Positions 38,414-46,864 of a DNA stretch of 64,000 nt are shown piece after piece. The translations under genes and the position numbers were made by a program. The number at the start of each line of letters is the position of its first letter. Within the stretch, counting starts at the first letter, position 1. The notes beneath the pieces are model-generated. The model had not been told where the DNA came from. It did no database searches and saw nothing but the letters and a program-made list of their open reading frames with translations. The stretch is from Fannyhessea vaginae DSM 15829 (GTDB lineage: Bacteria > Actinomycetota > Coriobacteriia > Coriobacteriales > Atopobiaceae), in NCBI RefSeq assembly GCF_000159235.2, contig NZ_ACGK02000005.1, forward strand, positions 1-64,000, read 5' to 3'.

Positions 38414-39898
38414 ATGAATGTACAACTGAAAGATACATATAACCTGTTTATCGGCGGAAAATTTGTTCCTGCGTCCGACGGAGCAACCTTTGAAACCACA
38501 AACCCCGCCACCGGCGAGCACCTGGCTTACGTTGCTGAAGCCACCAAAGAAGACGTTGACAGCGCTGTGAAAGCTGCGTGGTGTGCGTTCCCCGCGTGGA
38601 AAAACACTTCCGTTACCCAGCGCAGCGCCATCCTGAACAAAATTGCCGATGTTATTGACGCTAACAAGGAGCGTCTTGCAACCATCGAAACGCTCGACAA
38701 CGGCAAGCCCATTCGCGAAACTATGAACATTGATATTCCGCTTTCGTCCGAGCATTTTCGCTTGTTTGCCAGCGCCGTTCAAACGCAGCAAGGCTCAAAT
38801 AGGTTGCTCGATGGCAATTTATTGAGTATCGTCATGCGCGAACCAATCGGCGTTGTCGGCCAAATTGTGCCGTGGAACTTCCCGTTTTTGATGGCCGCGT
38901 GGAAACTGGCGCCCGTCCTGGCGGCAGGCGACTGCACCGTGTTCAAAACCTCGTCCAGCACGCCGCTGAGCGTGATTGTGCTGATGGAGCTTATCCAAGA
39001 CATTGTTCCTGCTGGTGTTATCAACATCATTTCGGGGAAGGGCTCGAGCAGCGGTCAGTTCCTACTTGACCACCCTGGCCTGCGCAAACTTGCGTTCACG
39101 GGTTCAACCAGTGTTGGCTACAACGTAGCGCGCGCGGCAGCCGACAAGCTTATTCCGGCAACGCTTGAGCTGGGTGGCAAGAGCGCGAACATTTTCTTCG
39201 ACGATTGCAATATGGACCAAGCCATCGACGGCTTAATGCTGGGAATTTTGTTCAACCAAGGGCAAGTGTGCTGTGCTGGCTCGCGTGTGTTTGTGCAGGA
39301 AGGTATCTACGACGAGTTCGTGAAACGCGCAACGGAGCAGTTCAACCGCGTAATACAGGGCAACCCGCTTGATCCGAAAACGCAAATTGGCGCGCAAATC
39401 AATGAAGCGCAAATGAAGAAAATTGCGTCGTACATGAACATCGCGCGCGAAGAGGGAGCTACGATTGCCGCAGGTGGCGAGCGTAATACCGAGGGCGATT
39501 TAGCGAAGGGCTGCTTCTTCAAGCCAACGCTGCTTACCAATGTAACGAACGATATGTGTGTCGCGCGTGAGGAGATTTTTGGCCCTGTAGCTGCGATTAT
39601 GAAGTTCAAGACCGAGGACGAAGTGGTAAAGCTTGCCAACGATTCAGACTATGGCTTGGGCGGTGCGGTTTGGACGCGCGATATTACGCGCGCGCTGCGT
39701 GTGTCGCGTGTCATTGAAACCGGCCGCATGTGGGTAAACACCTACAACCAAGTGCCTGGCGGGGCGCCGTTTGGCGGCGTGAAGAAGTCGGGCATCGGCC
39801 GTGAAACCGACCTGTCGATTTTGGAAGCATATACGCAGGTGAAGAACATCATCATCAACCTGAACGATGCGCCCAGCGGGTTTTATCCCGAGCACTAA
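38414..39898 (+). CDS. NAD(P)-dependent aldehyde dehydrogenase
   Basis: A 494-residue aldehyde dehydrogenase; AAGGAG lies 6 bases before the ATG at 38414. Landmarks are IVPWNFPFLMAAWKLAP, the glutamate motif TLELGGKSANIF, and GQVCCAGSR with catalytic C286. The C-terminal FGGVKKSGIGRE is complete. It oxidises aldehydes to acids; the cognate aldehyde is unclear. The gene is clearly richer in GC than the DNA around it, and with the GC-rich leader before it looks like a recent import. No partner gene is attached. Confidence 0.92.
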   Translation: MNVQLKDTYNLFIGGKFVPASDGATFETTNPATGEHLAYVAEATKEDVDSAVKAAWCAFPAWKNTSVTQRSAILNKIADVIDANKERLATIETLDNGKPIRETMNIDIPLSSEHFRLFASAVQTQQGSNRLLDGNLLSIVMREPIGVVGQIVPWNFPFLMAAWKLAPVLAAGDCTVFKTSSSTPLSVIVLMELIQDIVPAGVINIISGKGSSSGQFLLDHPGLRKLAFTGSTSVGYNVARAAADKLIPATLELGGKSANIFFDDCNMDQAIDGLMLGILFNQGQVCCAGSRVFVQEGIYDEFVKRATEQFNRVIQGNPLDPKTQIGAQINEAQMKKIASYMNIAREEGATIAAGGERNTEGDLAKGCFFKPTLLTNVTNDMCVAREEIFGPVAAIMKFKTEDEVVKLANDSDYGLGGAVWTRDITRALRVSRVIETGRMWVNTYNQVPGGAPFGGVKKSGIGRETDLSILEAYTQVKNIIINLNDAPSGFYPEH

Positions 39899-40536
39899 AG
39901 CTCGCCAGTCGCGCAAAACGCCCGCGTAAGCGCGCAACCGCGCACAACACGCAGGAAATCGAGGAGCGCCATGTGCCGCTGATGTGGGCATCTTGTGTAG
40001 GTGTGGGTATGCTATACCAGCACATGCATGATGAGAGGAAGCGGCGCGTGGTATTCATAAACAGAGAACGGCGAAGCGCAGCATGCACGAATCCGCAACA
40101 CTATGCGGTGTGTGTGCTGCGTTTTTATAGAACGGTGTACGATCACGGGTACAGATTGTAACTGGACATACGGCTTCTTCTTTGAATTTTTCCTTGAAAA
40201 TTTTACCAAATCGTACCTGGCAGTATATTTGTAATATGGCTTTTAACGGGTAGAACCAGCAGATAAAGTAGGCATCACAAGCGAGCTGTTCCCAATTGCC
40301 CGCACCCCCATTCAAGCTTTGTTAAAGAATTTTTTTAACTTTTATCAATTAGTGTGAGCTTTTCGCATTCATAAAATTTTTCTTTTCCATAAAGCACAAC
40401 TTCTAGTAGAAAAATAATGTATGATACAACCAAATATACAAACAAAAAAAGAGGTGCACCTTTTAATGATAGAAAAAGCTATCGTTAAAAGGTTTAAGAT
40501 TGGCTTGAAAGCTTGATTCTTGAGTGCAAAATATTA
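39899..40536. other. intergenic region, no recognised gene
   Basis: About 640 bases. The first 230 share the GC-rich composition of the aldehyde dehydrogenase; after about 40150 the sequence turns AT-rich. No open frame has a ribosome site or family features. Confidence 0.4.
40451..40500 (-). repeat. hairpin end of dispersed repeat (copy A), likely terminator
   Basis: ACCTTTTAATGATAG (40458-40472) pairs with CTATCGTTAAAAGGT (40479-40493). On the minus strand it is followed by a run of T (40444-40450), so it can terminate the lipoprotein gene. The same hairpin closes the repeats at 54775 and 58881. Confidence 0.7.
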
Positions 40537-40971
40537 CTAGTTTTCCTTATAGCCTATAGCAACATTACCTGTTTTATTAAGTCCTGGTACTTTAAGAACA
40601 ACAGAACTTGACTTGTCTTTTAAATCAAATTTCCCAACCAAAAATAAAGCTTTAAGTCCTGCACCAGGTAAATTGAACGATGAGTCAACTAATTTAATGG
40701 GCTTATCTCCAAGAGTGACTTTAGACAAATCATAATGGGAATCAAGAATATCTCGTGATACAAAGAGATACAACTCATCTTTATTCATATAGTTTTCTGG
40801 TATACGAAACTCTTCCTGAGACACCGCTACTGTTTCCCAATGGTACGACGCAAGCTCCGCCTTCTCATTATCGTCAGCGCATCCAGCAAGAGAAAAGAGA
40901 GTACCTAGTAGCAAAAGCATAACAAGACAACATTGAAAAATGTTTTTACAAAAAATAGTTTTACTCCTCAT
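40537..40971 (-). CDS. hypothetical lipoprotein
   Basis: A 144-residue protein. The ATG at 40971 follows GGAGG and gives a signal peptide with lipobox LAGC; an in-frame extension to 41091 would place a second hydrophobic stretch before it. The mature part (about 110 residues) has no recognised domain; it ends KVPGLNKTGNVAIGYKEN. It is the nearest downstream gene of the LRR surface protein on the same strand, with a hairpin between. Confidence 0.75.
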   Translation of the reverse strand: MRSKTIFCKNIFQCCLVMLLLLGTLFSLAGCADDNEKAELASYHWETVAVSQEEFRIPENYMNKDELYLFVSRDILDSHYDLSKVTLGDKPIKLVDSSFNLPGAGLKALFLVGKFDLKDKSSSVVLKVPGLNKTGNVAIGYKEN

Positions 40972-41104
40972 AACACTACTAGCCTCCTTTTTTGTAACAC
41001 TACTTTGTATCAAATACGTATAAAACAGAATATTTAAGTAAATAAGATCTACCATCGCTTTGATTACCATAATAATCTTTACATATTTCAATCACAATAG
41101 CAGA

Positions 41105-41146
41105 AAGCCTCACTCCGCGAGGAACTATCACGAAGTGAGACTTTTT
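41105..41146 (-). terminator. hairpin after LRR protein gene
   Basis: AAGCCTCACT pairs imperfectly with AGTGAGACTT; short T-tracts exist on both strands. It separates the LRR gene from the lipoprotein gene. Confidence 0.55.
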
Positions 41147-41205
41147 ACTATCCAGCATTTAATTATTCAATTATTAAACCTGATCAACATTAATTAGCAC
41201 CTGAA

Positions 41206-44163
41206 TTACTCGCCGTCACGTCGAGAATTATCACGATGTTTTTTTGCAAAGAATGCTCCGAAAGCAGCAAGCACCGCAATTATAAACACACCCAACGCGG
41301 ACATAATAGCAACAAATCTGTTAGAAGCTGACGACTTGCTCGACTCGGTAGTCTTGCTGGAATTATTAGTAGATTCAGAAGACTTGGAGTTAGAGTTTGC
41401 CTTGGAGTTTGCCTTGGAGTTTGCCTTGGAGTTTGCCTTGGAGTTTTCCTTAGCATTAGCATTAGCATTAGCATTAGCACCATTCTTAGCGTGCGTTTTA
41501 TGCGTTTGACCGTTCTTGCGCTGAGCTGATGGAGAGTTTTTGGAGCCTACGCCATTTTCAGTACCTCCTTGTTCACTTCCGCCTTGCCCAGGTTCAACAG
41601 CTCCACCATGTCCTGGCGTTTCAGTTCCTGGTGTTACAGTTTCAGTTCCCGGTGTTACAGGATTTGGAGTTGGAGTCGGTACCACAGGAGTCGGCGGTAC
41701 CACAGGATCTGGAGTTGGAGGTACAGTTTCTGTAGTTGTAGAAGTCTTAGGATCAGTCAACTTACCAGTATCAGGATCAACAGTATACGTTGTAGTAATA
41801 GTCTTATTACCATCATGAGTAACCTGCTTATTACCGACTTTAGTTAAACCATTCTTGGCTGGTGTTATTTCAACTTTCGAATCACCGTTTATAACACTAG
41901 TAGTAACCTTCTTACCATCAACAGGATCACTAATCTTCTTCTGCGTATTATAATCAAGGCTTGAATCCGCCTCATACTTCATCTTGCCTTTAAGAATCTC
42001 AGTCTTAGTAGAACCAGTCAAATTACCAATAGGCATAGAAGTATGCTTCTGAGGATTACTCAACTTACCAGTATCAGGATCAACAGTATACGTTGTAGTA
42101 ATAGTCTTATTACCATCATGAGTAACCTGCTTATTACCGACTTTAGTTAAACCATTCTTGGCTGGTGTTATTTCAACTTTCGAATCACCGTTTATAACAC
42201 TAGTAGTAACCTTCTTACCATCAACAGGATTACTAATCTTCTTCTGCGTATTATAAGGAAGTTTTGAATCAGCCTCATACTTCATCGCACCATGAAGAAT
42301 CTCAGTCTTAGTAGAACCAGTCAAGTTACCAATAGGCATAGAAGTATGCTTCTGAGGATTGCTTAACTTACCAGTATCAGGATCAACAGTATACGTTGTA
42401 GTAATAGTCTTATTACCATCATGAGTAACCTCAACATTACCAACCTTGGTTAAACCGTCTTGTGGTTGCGTTATCTCAACTTTCGGCTCACCGTTTATAA
42501 CACTAGTAGTAACCTTCTTACCATCTTTGGCTGCTTTTTCTACCTTCTTTTCTTGATAATTAAGGCTTGAATCCGCCTCATACTTCATCTTGCCTTTAAG
42601 AATCTCAGTCTTAGTAGAACCAGTCAAATTACCAATAGGCATAGAAGTATGCTTCTGAGGATTACTCAACTCACCAGTATTAGGATCAACAGTATACGTT
42701 GTAGTAATAGTCTTATTACCGTCATGAGTAACCTCAACATTACCGACCTTAGTTAAACCGTCTTGAGCAGGAACTTCTACTGTATTGCGCCCATCTGCAT
42801 ACGTTGTACGCGTACCATCTATGGCTGCTTTTTCTACCTTCTTTTCTTGATAATTAAGGCTTGAATCCGCCTCATACTTCATCTTGGCTTTAATAGCCCA
42901 AGTCGTAACACCACCATCAATCTTAGGAACATTAAGGTTTAATGTTATAGTTCCAGTGTAGCTAGCGGTAACGCTGCCGATTTTAATATTGTCGTGCTTA
43001 AAATCAATAGATATAGTACCGGAATACGGTAGATCCTTGCTAAGAGTAAATACACCATTAGTAATGCTGCCAATACTGTTACCATCACCTTGAATAGTAA
43101 AAGTAACATCAGAAACAGGTAGCGTAGTTTCCTTATCATTAGAGTCAATAGCAATAGTTTGATTCCCTATTTCAAGTCTTTCTAGGCTCGTTAAATTCTC
43201 CAACGGAGTCAAATCAGAAACCTGATTACCAATGAAATTAAGTTCTTTTAGGCTCTTTAAATTCTCCAACGGACTCAAATCAGAAACCTGATTACCAATG
43301 AAAATAAGTTCTTTTAGGCTCGTCAAATTCTCCAACGGAGTCAAATCAGAAACCTTATTATCAGAGAAAAGAAGGTTTTCTAGGCTCGTCAAATTCTCCA
43401 ACGGAGTCAAATCAGAAACCTTATTACCATCGAAAACAAGTTTTGTGAGGCTATCCAAACCCCCCAACGGAGTCAAATCAGAAACCTTATTTTTAGAGAA
43501 ATCAAGGGTTTTTAGGCTATGCAAATACTGCAGCGTATCCAACTTAGAAACCTTATTATCAGTGAAAAAAAGGTCTTCTAGGCTATCCAAAACCCCCAAC
43601 GGAGTCAAATCAGAAACCTGATTACCAGAGAAATCAAGGGATATTAGGAACAAATTCTCCAACGGAGTCAAATCAGAAACATTATTACCAGAGAAATAAA
43701 GTTCTTCTAGGCTCGTTAAATTCTCCAACGGAGTCAAATTAGAAACCTTATTATTAGAGAAATTAAGGTATACTAGGTTATTAAAGTGTTCAAGCCCTGT
43801 CAAATTATGAATAGTATTACTATCGTCCAGACTATCAACACTCCAATTGCGTAAGTTTGCACGAGTCAACTTCTCAGCATCAGCAATTGTAATATCTTTC
43901 GCATCATTAGCAATAATATTTTGTTCTTTCATAACTGCAAGCAGTTTGCTTTTTAAAACTGAATCTTTGAATGTAATAACTTGATTCTCTACATTCTCGG
44001 AACTGCTTCGATCTGTGTACGTAGCAGTAGAAGCAGAAGAAGCATTGCTACTCGCGTATGCTACCTCAGGCGCACTACTTGCAACAACACCCATTGAAGT
44101 TGCAATCCCAACGCTAACAATAATCGGCAAAACTGAATTACGTTTCTTCTTACTACTCTCCAT
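41206..44163 (-). CDS. LRR surface protein with four tandem C-terminal repeats
   Basis: A 985-residue surface protein; AGAGG lies 6 bases before the ATG at 44163. Signal peptide 1-38. Residues 121-340 are ten leucine-rich repeats of about 22 residues (LTPLENLTSLEELYFSGNNVSD type, internalin-like); the third is one residue short. Four repeats of about 97-101 residues follow (MKYEADSS... TKVGN...TITTTYTVDPDTGKL), of unknown fold but similar in look to G5-type wall repeats. Then a Pro/Thr/Gly-rich stalk, an NA/SKAN low-complexity tract, and a C-terminal hydrophobic helix with a KKHRDNSRRDGE tail. There is no LPXTG; a membrane anchor is likely. Probably an adhesin. Confidence 0.85.
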   Translation of the reverse strand: MESSKKKRNSVLPIIVSVGIATSMGVVASSAPEVAYASSNASSASTATYTDRSSSENVENQVITFKDSVLKSKLLAVMKEQNIIANDAKDITIADAEKLTRANLRNWSVDSLDDSNTIHNLTGLEHFNNLVYLNFSNNKVSNLTPLENLTSLEELYFSGNNVSDLTPLENLFLISLDFSGNQVSDLTPLGVLDSLEDLFFTDNKVSKLDTLQYLHSLKTLDFSKNKVSDLTPLGGLDSLTKLVFDGNKVSDLTPLENLTSLENLLFSDNKVSDLTPLENLTSLKELIFIGNQVSDLSPLENLKSLKELNFIGNQVSDLTPLENLTSLERLEIGNQTIAIDSNDKETTLPVSDVTFTIQGDGNSIGSITNGVFTLSKDLPYSGTISIDFKHDNIKIGSVTASYTGTITLNLNVPKIDGGVTTWAIKAKMKYEADSSLNYQEKKVEKAAIDGTRTTYADGRNTVEVPAQDGLTKVGNVEVTHDGNKTITTTYTVDPNTGELSNPQKHTSMPIGNLTGSTKTEILKGKMKYEADSSLNYQEKKVEKAAKDGKKVTTSVINGEPKVEITQPQDGLTKVGNVEVTHDGNKTITTTYTVDPDTGKLSNPQKHTSMPIGNLTGSTKTEILHGAMKYEADSKLPYNTQKKISNPVDGKKVTTSVINGDSKVEITPAKNGLTKVGNKQVTHDGNKTITTTYTVDPDTGKLSNPQKHTSMPIGNLTGSTKTEILKGKMKYEADSSLDYNTQKKISDPVDGKKVTTSVINGDSKVEITPAKNGLTKVGNKQVTHDGNKTITTTYTVDPDTGKLTDPKTSTTTETVPPTPDPVVPPTPVVPTPTPNPVTPGTETVTPGTETPGHGGAVEPGQGGSEQGGTENGVGSKNSPSAQRKNGQTHKTHAKNGANANANANAKENSKANSKANSKANSKANSNSKSSESTNNSSKTTESSKSSASNRFVAIMSALGVFIIAVLAAFGAFFAKKHRDNSRRDGE
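41392..41479 (-). repeat. 12-bp and 6-bp tandem repeats in the LRR gene
   Basis: Four copies of a 12-base unit (reading SKAN) at about 41392-41445 are followed by five copies of TTAGCA (41450-41479, reading AN). Both are multiples of three, so copy changes would alter length without loss of frame. Confidence 0.85.
41745..42900 (-). repeat. four ~300-bp tandem repeats in the LRR gene
   Basis: Four units of about 290-300 bases, nearly identical in their TITTTYTVDPDTGKL half. The last two share the YNTQKKIS form, the first two share the YQEKKVEKAA form, so the array arose by stepwise duplication. Confidence 0.85.
43145..43803 (-). repeat. 66-bp LRR-coding repeats
   Basis: Ten near-66-base units encode the leucine-rich repeats; the DNA stretch for NLTPLENL is identical in several units. 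Confidence 0.8.
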
Positions 44164-44206
44164 GATCAACCTCTAATTATCAATCTCTACAATGAGTAAA
44201 ATAACT

Positions 44207-44750
44207 GTCCAAAAAGTAGACTCTAATTTAGAAACTTATGATCAGAATTTCCACACATGTTTTATTTATTCTATTACATATTTCAGCAAAAGTCATCAAG
44301 TAAATTAAGGCCTAGCGTCAATTCAGGGCTACAAAAAGTGCGTAAATAAGTTATTCTGTTGTATAGAGATAGGAATCGCTGTGATGTAGCTCTGAGTACA
44401 CCACAGCGTTTCCATATGTATCGGGATATATATACTTTCTCCTCTATGAGGTCTGAATGCATTTACTAGTGTTTGCAGGTCTTTATTCCTAGGCATGCTT
44501 CTAAGCATCTCTGCAGGCTCTAGAGGGGCTTCTGTATGCATATAGCACCACCAAAATACAGCTTTAATACGCCTTAGCTCACTCAATCCTCTATGGTTGC
44601 GAAGCATTTCCCTTACCGTTTTTACCATTTTACTCCTACAAATAGAACAAATATTTGCACTCATACTCCACAACCTAAAATTAGCAATTTTTTCTCTAAT
44701 TTAGATGGTTTTACCTGCTGATATGTTGTAAATTTACACACTTTTTGTCC
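44207..44750 (-). mobile_element. IS remnant with candidate terminal inverted repeats
   Basis: The ends GTCCAAAAAGT (44207-44217) and, inverted, GGACAAAAAGT (44740-44750) are similar and enclose a transposase fragment. The element is about 540 bases, far short of a full IS, so it is not autonomous. No clear target-site duplication is visible. Confidence 0.5.
44329..44673 (-). pseudogene. internally deleted transposase remnant (IS1249/IS256-like)
   Basis: A 114-codon open frame. It starts SANICSICRSKMVKTV, a CxxC zinc ribbon at the N-terminus of IS1249-type transposases, and runs directly into RNHRGLSELRRIKAVFWWCY, typical of the C-terminal third. The DDE catalytic core that should lie between is missing. 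It cannot act as a transposase. The family name is from memory of these two motifs. Confidence 0.6.
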
Positions 44751-44759
44751 TATAGCTCT

Positions 44760-44785
44760 AAAAAGGGCGGCTCACCGCCGCCCTC
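44760..44785 (-). terminator. terminator after second DUF4143 ATPase
   Basis: On the minus strand GGGCGGC-GGTGA-GCCGCCC-TTTTTA, a textbook terminator 7 bases after the ATPase stop. Confidence 0.9.
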
Positions 44786-44789
44786 ATCG

Positions 44790-46001
44790 TTAATATTCTG
44801 TGCTCAATAGAAAATCTGCAATGTGCATACTCTTGATGCCTTGGTAATTGCCTCCGGCAAATTCATCGGTTCTCAAAACATACTTCGGATAGTTATCCCG
44901 GATTTCCAGCAGTCGTTCATATTCACGCTTTTCTGTTTTTTTGGATTTGATCTCCTGTGTTACCTGTACATACAACCGGTCATTCTGCTTCTTCGCCACA
45001 AAATCGACTTCACCATCCGGTGTTTTCCCAATCGTCACGGTATATCCTCGTCTGCAAAGCTCCAGATACACCACATTTTCCAGACTGGATGCGACGCTGT
45101 CCGGTGTATAGCCCAGCACGCTGTAACGCAAAGCGGTATCAGCAAGATAAAACTTCTCCTGCGTTTTCAGAATCTCCTTTCCGCGCAGGTCGTAGCGAGA
45201 GCAACGATGAAGAAGATACGCTTTCTCCAACTTTTCCAGATAACTGTACACCGTTTCATTGTCGATAGAACGATGCTCCGATTTCAGATAATCCGAAATT
45301 GATTTTGCTGAGAAAGAATTTCCCACATTCGCAAATGTGTACCGAACCACCCTTTCCAGCTGGTCGATCTTACGAATCTGATTTCTCTTTACGATATCCG
45401 AAAAAATCGTGGAATTATAGATGTCCCGGACAATCGTATAAACCTCATCCTGTGAATACTCTTGCAGGTGTGTTGCAGGGAAGCCACCCAAGCGGATATA
45501 GTCCGCCAGTTCAGCATGGATATCCTTTACCTGTGTATACTGCTTTTTGAATTCCAGATATTCCTGAAACGAAAGCGTATAGATACGGAAGGAAACATAT
45601 CGTCCGGTCAGGTAAGTCGCAATTTCTGAAGACATCATTCTAGAATTGGAGCCTGTCACATAAAGGTCAACATCATAATCCGTTGCCAGGGAGTTTACTG
45701 CTTTCTCCCAGCCTTCAATCTCCTGAATCTCATCCAAAAAGAGATACGTTCTCCCAGTTGGATTTAGCTTTTCTTTGACAGCCTTGAACATCTCCTTCGC
45801 TGTCATATCCTCATAATCCATGGAATCGAAACGCATACTGACAATTCGCTCAGACGGAATGCCATACTCCTGTTGCAGCTTCTCCATAATCATTTTAAGA
45901 ACTGTGGATTTTCCACAGCGGCGAACACCCGTCAACACTTTTACAAAAGGTGCGTCGGTGTATGCCACAATCTTATTGACGTAGAGCGGTCTGTTTATCA
46001 T
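44790..46001 (-). CDS. AAA ATPase with DUF4143, second of three
   Basis: A 403-residue protein starting at ATG 46001 behind GGAGGTGG. Walker A is GVRRCGKST, Walker B YLFLDEIQEIEGW, then TGSNSRMMS; the C-terminal DUF4143 part ends with the DFVAKKQNDRLYVQVT motif. Higher GC than the surrounding AT-rich DNA. The function of the family is unknown; proposals include nucleotide-dependent DNA acts. Here it is a single-gene unit with its own terminator. Confidence 0.87.
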   Translation of the reverse strand: MINRPLYVNKIVAYTDAPFVKVLTGVRRCGKSTVLKMIMEKLQQEYGIPSERIVSMRFDSMDYEDMTAKEMFKAVKEKLNPTGRTYLFLDEIQEIEGWEKAVNSLATDYDVDLYVTGSNSRMMSSEIATYLTGRYVSFRIYTLSFQEYLEFKKQYTQVKDIHAELADYIRLGGFPATHLQEYSQDEVYTIVRDIYNSTIFSDIVKRNQIRKIDQLERVVRYTFANVGNSFSAKSISDYLKSEHRSIDNETVYSYLEKLEKAYLLHRCSRYDLRGKEILKTQEKFYLADTALRYSVLGYTPDSVASSLENVVYLELCRRGYTVTIGKTPDGEVDFVAKKQNDRLYVQVTQEIKSKKTEKREYERLLEIRDNYPKYVLRTDEFAGGNYQGIKSMHIADFLLSTEY

Positions 46002-46191
46002 AAGAACCACCTCCATGGTGTTATGATACCGCAAGCGCATGAAAAATCAATAGGTTTTGCGATTATAAACCGCAGCTTCTATTGATTTCTACTGACTTTT
46101 TCGAATTGTGCCGAATGCCGTTTCCTTTCAGTTTCAGAGTGCTTCAGTTTAACCAAAAAGTCCAGAAAGCAGCGGCACCAAAGTCGTGCCG

Positions 46192-46450
46192 ATCAGTGCC
46201 ACGTATCGCCGCTGCGACAATAACAACAAATGGCAGCTACGGCTGGGTAGATGAGAAAAAGTATCGGTACTAGCCCCATCATATGTTTAGTACTTAGCCC
46301 CGTTCAAGATGTCCACTCCCAGAATCATGGAATTAATAAAATAAGTTTAGATCATCTAACTGTCAAGCTATTTGCCAGGATTGTTTGCCAGGCTTGTGGG
46401 AAACAGTTATACGTCAGAAATGATAATGTCCCGAAATGGTAGAATCATGC
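46192..46450. pseudogene. collapsed remnant of the ECF/TetR operon
   Basis: Three blocks match the intact operon downstream, in the same order and orientation. 46206-46280 matches the S-component gene (49253-49278 joined to 49387-49440); 46301-46343 matches the tetR 3' part (53224-53266); 46357-46446 matches the region upstream of tetR (53790-53893). The material between is deleted. This is a decayed copy of an operon still intact 400 bases away. Confidence 0.75.
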
Positions 46451-46461
46451 TACTGCCTTAG

Positions 46462-46713
46462 CTAAACGTGGGCACGCTTCAAAAACATGCGCAATTCTGG
46501 TACACGCGCCGCAAACGCGCCGCCAAAACACACCACCAATGCTGCAATACCACTAAGACAAATATAGGCAAATAGCTGCGCTAAACTAAGAGAAACGCCT
46601 GCGTCAAAAAAAAGAGCGCATGCATGTGCAAAGCAAAAAGAACACCATACGCTGCAGGAGAAATTTTTCTAACTCTATGATACACATTTGTGCGCACAAT
46701 AGAAATACACTTG
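46462..46713 (-). pseudogene. acyltransferase family 3 C-terminal fragment
   Basis: Reading the minus strand from about 46713, the frame gives VRKISPAAYGVLFALHMHA, a typical C-terminal segment of OatA-like acyltransferases, then hits a T8 run (46607-46614). With one extra T the frame continues through two further hydrophobic stretches to PELRMFLKRAHV and a stop at 46462. The N-terminal two thirds are gone; the break point abuts the CRISPR relic. Confidence 0.6.
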
Positions 46714-46714
46714 A

Positions 46715-46803
46715 GAATCACCCCCGCGCATGCGGGAATTTCCTTCGCGCAAGCACTCGGGCTCGCTTTTTTCGTGGATCACCCCAGTACATGCGGAAAT
46801 CAC
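46715..46803 (+). CRISPR. relic of a type I-E CRISPR array (two degenerate repeats, one spacer)
   Basis: Repeat-like units lie at 46715-46742 and 46776-46803, 28 bases each, with 21 of 28 identical and the ATCACCCC...CATGCGG core of type I-E repeats. They enclose 33 bases, so the period is exactly 61, normal for type I-E. No third repeat fits at plus or minus 61 and no cas gene is in the window. Confidence 0.55.
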
Positions 46804-46864
46804 GCATAGATACCTTTATATTATGCATCTTTTCAGCGTAAAGATCACTTTTGTACTCACTTTA

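Noticed and set aside
38153-38791. 212-codon minus-strand frame
   Set aside because: It overlaps the aldehyde dehydrogenase start antisense and has no motifs; a GC-composition effect.
40055-40315. possible 86-residue gene on the minus strand
   Set aside because: Open by chance across a composition boundary; no ribosome site or motif.
41206-41400. LPXTG sorting signal in the LRR protein
   Set aside because: Helix and basic tail are present but no LPXTG-like pentapeptide precedes the helix.
46837-46864. third CRISPR repeat
   Set aside because: A GATCACTT word occurs, but 5 bases out of the 61-base phase and without the CATGCGG core.
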